NCBI GenBank assembly: GCA_005882415.1 | Contig: VBAE01000060.1 | Location: 1 to 12,056, forward strand | Length of the DNA stretch: 12,056 nt | Direction of reading: 5' to 3' | Source: Alphaproteobacteria bacterium | GTDB lineage: Bacteria; Pseudomonadota; Alphaproteobacteria; Sphingomonadales; Sphingomonadaceae | Part shown: piece after piece, positions 8,388 to 12,056 of the stretch | Position numbering within the stretch: position 1 is the first letter of the stretch | How the letters are laid out: each line of letters opens with the position of its first letter | The notes under the pieces: generated by a model | The model's database searches: none | Told to the model about the DNA's origin: nothing | The model's input: only the letters and a program-made list of their open reading frames with translations | Program-made: the position numbers and the translations under genes

Positions 8388-8741
8388 GTGACCCAGCACC
8401 GCATCTACACGATGAGCTTCGCCAAGGTGTACCCGCTCTACGTCGCCAAGGCGGAGCGGAAGGGGCGGACGAAGGCGGAGGTCGACGAGATCGTCGAGTG
8501 GCTGACCGGCTACGGCCCGGAGGCGCTGGCGGCTGTGCTGGAGGCGGGCACCGACTTCGAGACCTTCTTCGCAAAGGCGCCGCGGATGAACCCGGCGCGG
8601 GCGGCGATCACGGGCCTGGTCTGCGGGGTGCGGATCGAAGCGGTCGAGGAGCCGCTGATGCGGGAGATCCGCTATCTCGACAAGCTGGTCGACGAGCTGG
8701 CGCGCGGGAAGAAGATGGAGAAGATTTTGCGGGTGGGGTGA
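8388..8741 (+). CDS. DUF2200 family protein
   Basis: This small soluble protein of 117 residues is full length for the DUF2200 family, whose function is not established. Diagnostic stretches are HRIYTMSFAKVYPLYVAKAE at 4-23, RTKAEVDEIVEWLTGY at 27-42, and the closing EIRYLDKLVDELARGKKMEK at 92-111. It looks like a compact helical domain without membrane segments or signal peptide. The start is GTG 8388-8390, chosen because the family begins about three residues before HRIYT and AAGGGAGGG lies just upstream; the internal ATG at residue 9 would cut into the conserved motif. The gene is GC-rich like the chromosome, unlike the two genes after it. It is transcribed away from the MACPF-like gene. 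No functional link to its neighbours is evident. Confidence 0.92.
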   Translation: MTQHRIYTMSFAKVYPLYVAKAERKGRTKAEVDEIVEWLTGYGPEALAAVLEAGTDFETFFAKAPRMNPARAAITGLVCGVRIEAVEEPLMREIRYLDKLVDELARGKKMEKILRVG

Positions 8742-8776
8742 GGGGGTGGCTGCGAGCGCCCGCCCCGCTCAACGCC

Positions 8777-8792
8777 GGCGTATGCATGCGCC
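8777..8792. promoter_or_regulatory. 16-bp palindrome directly before the membrane-protein start
   Basis: GGCGTATGCATGCGCC is self-complementary except for one T-G pair and ends at the base before the GTG start at 8793. It occupies the place where a Shine-Dalgarno should be, and none is seen. It could be an operator for autoregulation or a site tied to the boundary of the AT-rich insert. The role is inferred only from position and symmetry. Confidence 0.35.
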
Positions 8793-9323
8793 GTGATTGA
8801 CTGGCTACTGATCCCGCGTAACGCAGCAATTCTTAACTGGGTGAGCTTCGTGTTTGGCGGGCTCGGTCTGGCCCTCGCGCTCCTCGGTCTGAAGATTGCC
8901 CTGAACCAGCTGAAGGGCATTAAATCAGAGACGGAGGCTGCAAAGGCGGCAATTGACTCTGTGCAGGTAAGGGTTGCGGCTTTTGACACAGCCGAAGAGT
9001 GCCAGAGCGCCCGATCCCTCATACGGTCGATCCATGGTCACTTACACGCACAAGAATGGCAGAACGTTGTGCTGGCATATGAGAAGCTGATTGAAAGCTT
9101 TCTTCGGTTGAGCCATTCGAATTCGTCGATATCGCAGGAAGATAGACTACTTCTTCAGAAAATGACTAGGGACATGGCGAGCATCTGCGACGGTATTCGG
9201 AAGAGATCTGGCACAAATTCGCACGGGTCAGTGGTATTGCGAGGACAAGATCAGGCTCTTCGAGATTTCTCGGACATCATGACAAAAATAACCTTTGCAG
9301 TAGCAAGGAATCTTCAGCAATGA
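8793..9323 (+). CDS. Membrane-anchored helical protein of unknown function (first gene of an AT-rich pair)
   Basis: This 176-residue protein has one clear N-terminal membrane segment (about 11-36, NWVSFVFGGLGLALALLGL), a charged linker with coiled-coil character (about 38-62, KGIKSETEAAKAAIDSV), then a helical, probably cytoplasmic domain. The pattern around 63-105 (AFDTAEECQSARSLIRSI then EWQNVVLAYEKLIESFLRL) resembles, from memory, uncharacterised membrane-anchored proteins common in accessory regions of many bacteria; this has not been searched. No enzymatic motif is visible. The start is GTG 8793-8795: the frame is open back to the DUF2200 stop but offers no other start codon. It overlaps the next gene by four bases (ATGA, 9320-9323), indicating coupled translation. 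Base and codon use are clearly AT-richer than the flanks, suggesting horizontal acquisition. Confidence 0.75.
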   Translation: MIDWLLIPRNAAILNWVSFVFGGLGLALALLGLKIALNQLKGIKSETEAAKAAIDSVQVRVAAFDTAEECQSARSLIRSIHGHLHAQEWQNVVLAYEKLIESFLRLSHSNSSISQEDRLLLQKMTRDMASICDGIRKRSGTNSHGSVVLRGQDQALRDFSDIMTKITFAVARNLQQ

Positions 9324-9730
9324 CGACATACACAGAACAGCTTCGGAAGCTACTAGAGGGCCTCTACCTCCGCACAATCGAGAAGTCTATCAACTGGACA
9401 TATGACGAAAGCTCTGATTCTTGTGAGTCTCGACTAGGAGATGGTTATGTGCAGGTCGTGGGTGAGACTGACGATGCGGGAGATTACTATAGTTTTATAA
9501 AACTGCTAAACTACAACAAACAAGTAATAGATAGCATATATGGTGGTAGTTACGGCCTAAAGGACCACAAGCCGTCCAATACAGGCCATCCGGATTACTG
9601 GAAGCTCATTGTAGACTTAAAACAGGCTGCGGAGCGGTCCGCCTTAGGCGCTGACAAGGTAATCGAGACAATGTTGCTAAGGCTAAATTCAGACAATCTT
9701 AAGCTTGATGATGATGAAGTGCCATTCTAG
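9320..9730 (+). CDS. Small acidic protein of unknown function with an SSB-like C-terminal tail
   Basis: This 136-residue protein has no signal peptide or membrane segment. An N-terminal helix (YTEQLRKLLEGLYLRTIEKS) is followed by a beta-rich centre (INWTYD, GYVQVVGETD, YYSFIKLLNYNKQVIDSIYG), then a helix with ERSALGADKVIETMLLRL and a short acidic tail ending DDDEVPF at the stop codon. That ending matches the acidic tip of bacterial single-stranded DNA-binding protein (DDDIPF and close variants), through which SSB recruits repair and replication partners. No known domain is recognised. The start ATG overlaps the stop of the preceding gene, with AAGGA at 9305-9309. The gene is strikingly AT-rich: 9481-9540 has 14 G/C in 60 bases, in a genome where neighbouring genes are strongly GC-rich. 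The two genes together look like a mobile or accessory two-component module. Confidence 0.75.
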   Translation: MTTYTEQLRKLLEGLYLRTIEKSINWTYDESSDSCESRLGDGYVQVVGETDDAGDYYSFIKLLNYNKQVIDSIYGGSYGLKDHKPSNTGHPDYWKLIVDLKQAAERSALGADKVIETMLLRLNSDNLKLDDDEVPF

Positions 9731-9889
9731 GTACAGCTTCTAGGTTCTTTGCCGATCCATAGTCGGCCTGCTCGTTCCGCGCGTTCGTTGCGCGCTCCTT
9801 AGTGGCGCTCCCCATCTCCTGACCGTTTCCTAATCTAGCAGAGCGGCCGGCCCTGTCCCAAGGTACGCTCGATCCCACTTCCCCCAAGC
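9731..9889. other. Gap after the two-gene cassette, no gene seen
   Basis: This is 159 bases between convergent genes. Apart from a weak GCGC...GCGC inverted repeat around 9778-9797 there is no terminator, repeat or RNA gene that I can support. Base composition returns to the chromosomal level along it, so the right edge of the AT-rich insert probably lies here. Confidence 0.4.
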
Positions 9890-10147
9890 TTAACGCTTCC
9901 TGCATACCCGCGCCGCGTGGATGCCCGGAGTCGCGCAGCTTCGGACGATTTCGTTGCGTATGAGCTTGCAGGGATTGGCGCTGTTGCAGGGGGGATGGGT
10001 GGCGGGGGAGACCTGGATGCAGCGGCTGACCAGGGCGGACGAGGCTTCGCGGCCGATTTCGGCTCGGCAGGAGCGGGTGGGGGTGGTGGTCGCAGCGCCG
10101 GCCGTTCCCGCCCAGAGCGAAGCGGCGATCGCCAAGCCTAACTTCAT
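9890..10147 (-). CDS. Small secreted six-cysteine protein of unknown function
   Basis: This 85-residue precursor has a signal peptide MKLGLAIAASLWAGTAGA, with predicted cleavage after AGA, leaving a mature chain of about 67 residues with six cysteines (motifs RSCRAEIG, SRCIQVSPATHPPC, NPCKLIRNEI, RSCA, RVC). Three disulfides in the periplasm would be possible. From memory similar short proteins with VSPATHPPCN occur in Sphingomonadales; no function is known to me. Three ATGs are close together (10156, 10153, 10147). The last was chosen because GAGAGG then lies 9 bases upstream and the signal peptide begins directly. The open frame extends to 10285, but that part overlaps the divergent transaldolase gene and is not coding. 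The stop TAA is at 9890-9892. Confidence 0.7.
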   Translation of the reverse strand: MKLGLAIAASLWAGTAGAATTTPTRSCRAEIGREASSALVSRCIQVSPATHPPCNSANPCKLIRNEIVRSCATPGIHAARVCRKR

Positions 10148-10230
10148 GCCCATCATCCTCTCCCGACTCGCGCGTTCGACGCCTGCTGGGTAGAAGGTGC
10201 CGAATCCCTCCTGCCCAAGGCCAGCCCGAA

Positions 10231-10884
10231 ATGAAATTCTTCGTCGACACCGCCGACACTGCCGAAATCCGCGACCTTGCCGCAACCGGGCTGGTCGACG
10301 GGGTGACCACCAACCCGTCGCTGATCCACAAGGCGGGGCGCAACTTTCTGGAGGTGGTCGAGGAGATTTGCGGGATCGTCGACGGGCCGGTCTCCGCCGA
10401 AGTGGTCGCGCTCGACCATGAGGGGATGATGCGGGAGGCGGAGATCGTTCGGAGGATCGCCGACAATGTCGCCGTGAAGGTGCCGCTCACCGTCGATGGT
10501 TTGAAGACCTGCAAGGCGCTGACTTCGGACGGGACGATGGTCAACGTGACGCTGTGCTTCACGGCCAACCAGGCATTGCTCGCCGCCAAGGCGGGGGCGA
10601 CCTTCATCTCGCCCTTCGTCGGGCGGCATGACGATATCGGCTTCGACGGGATGCAGATCATCTCGGAGATCCGCACGATCTACGACAATTATGATTTCGA
10701 GACCCAGATCCTGGTGGCGAGCGTCCGGCACCCGGTGCATGTGCTCCAGTCGGCGATGATCGGGGCGGACGTGATGACGGCCCCGCCGGCGGTGATCCGC
10801 CAGCTGTTCAAGCATCCGCTGACTGACCGCGGAATCGAGAGCTTCCTCGCGGACTGGGGAAAGACCGGCCAGTCTATAGGCTAA
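10231..10884 (+). CDS. tal: Transaldolase, short TalC/FSA-type
   Basis: This enzyme transfers dihydroxyacetone units between sugar phosphates in the non-oxidative pentose phosphate pathway, through a Schiff base on lysine. The 217 residues form a single TIM barrel of the TalC/fructose-6-phosphate aldolase subfamily. Asp6 (FVDTAD), GVTTNPS at 24-30, the catalytic Lys83 in VAVKVPLT, and ISPFVGRHDDIG at 126-137 are all present. Compared with E. coli FsaA, the diagnostic Gln59 is Glu57 here and Tyr131 is Phe129, the transaldolase combination, so transaldolase rather than F6P aldolase activity is expected. Automatic annotation may call it fsa. The start ATG 10231 gives the canonical MKFFVDTAD; no strong Shine-Dalgarno is visible. 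The stop TAA lies inside a small GCTAAC/GTTAGC hairpin (10880-10899) without a U-run. Confidence 0.93.
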   Translation: MKFFVDTADTAEIRDLAATGLVDGVTTNPSLIHKAGRNFLEVVEEICGIVDGPVSAEVVALDHEGMMREAEIVRRIADNVAVKVPLTVDGLKTCKALTSDGTMVNVTLCFTANQALLAAKAGATFISPFVGRHDDIGFDGMQIISEIRTIYDNYDFETQILVASVRHPVHVLQSAMIGADVMTAPPAVIRQLFKHPLTDRGIESFLADWGKTGQSIG

Positions 10885-10941
10885 CTGATCCAGGTTAGCG
10901 CCGAAGCGTTCTCCGGGCGGGGCGATGCCGTTGCGGGGGCC

Positions 10942-10967
10942 GGAACGGCGGGAGCCGCCGCCTCGTT
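10942..10967 (+). promoter_or_regulatory. EcfG-type general stress response promoter
   Basis: GGAAC (10942-10946), a 17-base spacer, then CGTT (10964-10967) match the GGAAC-N16/17-CGTT consensus of the alphaproteobacterial general stress sigma factor EcfG. Transcription would begin near 10974, about 28 bases before the ATG at 11003, with the ribosome site AAGGAG in between. The spacing and position are as expected for a real promoter. Confidence 0.8.
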
Positions 10968-11002
10968 CTCTTCTCCACATGACCAGTTGAAGGAGAGACC
11001 AC

Positions 11003-11644
11003 ATGGCGGACGACAACAACCGGAACGAAGGCGTCATCGACAAGATCGCCAACGCCCTCGGCCTCGGCGACAATGACGACAGCAGCAGCGAACGCGATCA
11101 GGAGCGGAACCAGGAGTTCGGCCAGCAGCAGCAGAACCAGGAGTTCGGCCAGCAGCAGCAGCAGAACCAGGAGTTCGGCCAGCAACAGCAGCAGAACCAG
11201 GAGTTCGGCCAAGACCGCCAGCAGGACGGCGGCGGAAGCGCGCTGTTCGGCGGCTCGGGCAGCACCGGCGGGATCGACGGGCTGAGCGGCTCGACGCCGT
11301 CCAGCGCGACCACGGGCGACTATGGCAGCTCGGGCGCGAGCGACAGCTTCGGAAGCAGCGGAAGCAGCGGTTCGGACTTCGGCGGCCCGGACCGGTCGAC
11401 CGGCGGCAATAGCGGCATGGGTGGCGGAAGCGGCACCGGCGGCGGGCTCGGCTCCAGCAGCGGCAATGCCGACGTCCTCGGCGCCAGCGGCGGCGAGCTC
11501 GGCGCGACGGCCGGCAATGGCGGCGGCGGAGCGACCGGCGGCGGCACCGGCGGACCGCTCCTCGGCGGCGACCCGGACGGAAGCACCGGCATCCTGCCGC
11601 GCGACGGCACCGCCTCGCGCCCCGGCGGCATCGACAATCCGTAA
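11003..11644 (+). CDS. Disordered Gln-rich and Gly/Ser-rich repeat protein, probably stress-induced
   Basis: This 213-residue protein has no signal peptide, membrane segment or recognised domain. A short N-terminal amphipathic segment (EGVIDKIANALGLG, 9-22) is followed by an acidic stretch. Then come four NQEFG copies starting at residues 36, 45, 55 and 65, separated by Gln runs. From about 76 to the end it is Gly/Ser/Asp-rich with almost no hydrophobic residues. The composition predicts an intrinsically disordered, very hydrophilic chain; the Gln-rich part looks prion-like. A protective or condensate-forming role in stress is inference, supported by the EcfG-type promoter directly upstream. 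AAGGAGAG precedes the ATG by 6 bases. It is monocistronic, ended by the hairpin at 11670-11697. Repeat number may vary between strains. Confidence 0.8.
   Translation: MADDNNRNEGVIDKIANALGLGDNDDSSSERDQERNQEFGQQQQNQEFGQQQQQNQEFGQQQQQNQEFGQDRQQDGGGSALFGGSGSTGGIDGLSGSTPSSATTGDYGSSGASDSFGSSGSSGSDFGGPDRSTGGNSGMGGGSGTGGGLGSSSGNADVLGASGGELGATAGNGGGGATGGGTGGPLLGGDPDGSTGILPRDGTASRPGGIDNP
11108..11212 (+). repeat. In-frame NQEFG/poly-Gln tandem repeat
   Basis: Four copies of AACCAGGAGTTCGGCCAGCA-type units recur with periods of 27, 30 and 30 bases, all in frame, differing mainly in the number of CAG/CAA codons. Near-identical codons across units indicate recent expansion by slippage or unequal exchange. 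Confidence 0.85.
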
Positions 11645-11669
11645 GCGCGGGTTGTTCGAAACGACAAGG

Positions 11670-11698
11670 AAAGGGCCTCCGTTCGCGGGGGCCCTTTT
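11670..11698 (+). terminator. Rho-independent terminator
   Basis: An 11-bp stem, AAAGGGCCTCC (11670-11680) with GGGGGCCCTTT (11687-11697), includes one T-G pair, with a GTTCGC loop and a T-run on the plus strand. It ends the stress gene. On the minus strand the T-run is interrupted, so it could serve the convergent gene at 11704 only weakly. Confidence 0.85.
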
Positions 11699-11703
11699 CT
11701 CGT

Positions 11704-12056
11704 TCAGCCCATGGCGAGCGGGCTGAAGGTCAGGTCGAGCTCGCTCCAGCCGGTCGCCCACAGGGCCTGGGGGAGATGGACCGGGGAGCAGCGGATGACG
11801 GCGGTGGTCGCCGCCTGCGCCATCTGGCCCGCATAGAATTGGTTGCCGGGCGTGATTCCCGATTGCGAGACGACCGAGGGCATCCCGACCAGCGACCCGT
11901 CGCGGCCGAAGCGGACCCTTAGCTTGGTGGTGATCTGGCGGGCGGAGTGGGCGATGCGGGGGGAGCGGTAGCAGCGCTGGACCTGCTGCGCCGCCTTGGT
12001 GGCGATGGCCTGGATCTCGAGCTGCGACACGGTGGGCCCGATCGCCTGGGCGCGCG
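11704..12056 (-). CDS. TolA/TonB-like envelope protein, C-terminal part (N-terminus outside window)
   Basis: About 117 C-terminal codons are visible; the frame runs off the right edge. The visible part starts RAQAIGPTVSQLEIQAI, then AAQQVQRCYRSP, LRVRFGRDGSLVGMPSVV, and ends VIRCSPVHLPQALWATGWSE then LDLTFSPLAMG. This order (helix, Cys-containing QRC, beta strand with a GRDGSL turn, second cysteine in RCSP, then a final LDLTFSP strand) is that of the TolA/TonB C-terminal domain in sphingomonads. That domain reaches through the periplasm to Pal/TolB or TonB-dependent receptors using the proton-motive force. The two cysteines could form the disulfide known from TolA. The N-terminal membrane anchor and Pro/Lys-rich spacer cannot be seen. 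No tolB follows it, so it may be a stand-alone homologue. The GTG at 12028-12030 is internal, not the start. Confidence 0.7.
   Translation of the reverse strand, partial: RAQAIGPTVSQLEIQAIATKAAQQVQRCYRSPRIAHSARQITTKLRVRFGRDGSLVGMPSVVSQSGITPGNQFYAGQMAQAATTAVIRCSPVHLPQALWATGWSELDLTFSPLAMG

Noticed and set aside
10148..10285. Upstream extension of the secreted six-cysteine protein
   Set aside because: It overlaps the divergent transaldolase gene, and the signal peptide begins only at 10147.
10880..10899. GCTAAC/GTTAGC hairpin as terminator of the transaldolase gene
   Set aside because: It has only six pairs, includes the stop codon and is followed by GC-rich sequence without a T-run.
11108..11212. 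CRISPR-like array
   Set aside because: The repeats are in frame, 27-30 bases apart without unique spacers, and encode NQEFG plus Gln runs.

Overview
The window is GC-rich and gene-dense. The atp gene order, the AdaN/AraC/MGMT-type Ada, a GGAAC-N17-CGTT (EcfG-type) promoter, and PriA and a short transaldolase close together all point to an alphaproteobacterium. The protein sequences look most like Sphingomonadales (Sphingomonas-like). That placement rests on protein-level recognition, not on a database search.

Layout. (1) 1-2863, minus strand: F1-ATPase genes read atpH -> atpA -> atpG, with atpG running off the left edge. A roughly 118-bp pair of inverted REP hairpins (REPIN-like) lies between atpA and atpG. 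(2) 2864-3093: a divergent control region with two strong GC-rich palindromes. (3) 3094-4090, plus: ada, the methyl-phosphotriester/O6-methylguanine repair protein and regulator, broken by a small deletion and frameshift at the start of its MGMT domain. (4) 4087-6252, minus: priA, whose stop codon overlaps that of ada. (5) 6304-9730: a probable variable block between priA and the transaldolase gene. It holds a 499-aa MACPF-like/jacalin-like putative pore-forming lectin (minus, directly upstream of priA), a 584-bp non-coding stretch with repeats, a DUF2200 gene, and a compact AT-rich two-gene cassette of unknown function (membrane-anchored helical protein plus a small acidic protein ending like an SSB tail). 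(6) 9890-10147, minus: a small secreted six-cysteine protein, divergent from the transaldolase gene at 10231-10884. (7) 11003-11644: an intrinsically disordered Gln- and Gly/Ser-rich protein with NQEFG repeats behind a near-perfect general-stress sigma promoter, ending at a clear hairpin terminator. (8) 11704 to the right edge, minus: the C-terminal part of a TolA/TonB-like envelope protein.

How the parts relate. The core genes serve energy (ATP synthase), DNA maintenance (Ada, PriA) and pentose-phosphate metabolism (transaldolase). The unusual content is concentrated in 6304-9730. The two best candidates for undescribed biology are the MACPF-jacalin protein, which has no secretion signal and probably shares a transcript with priA, and the translationally coupled pair at 8793-9730, whose base composition differs from everything around it.
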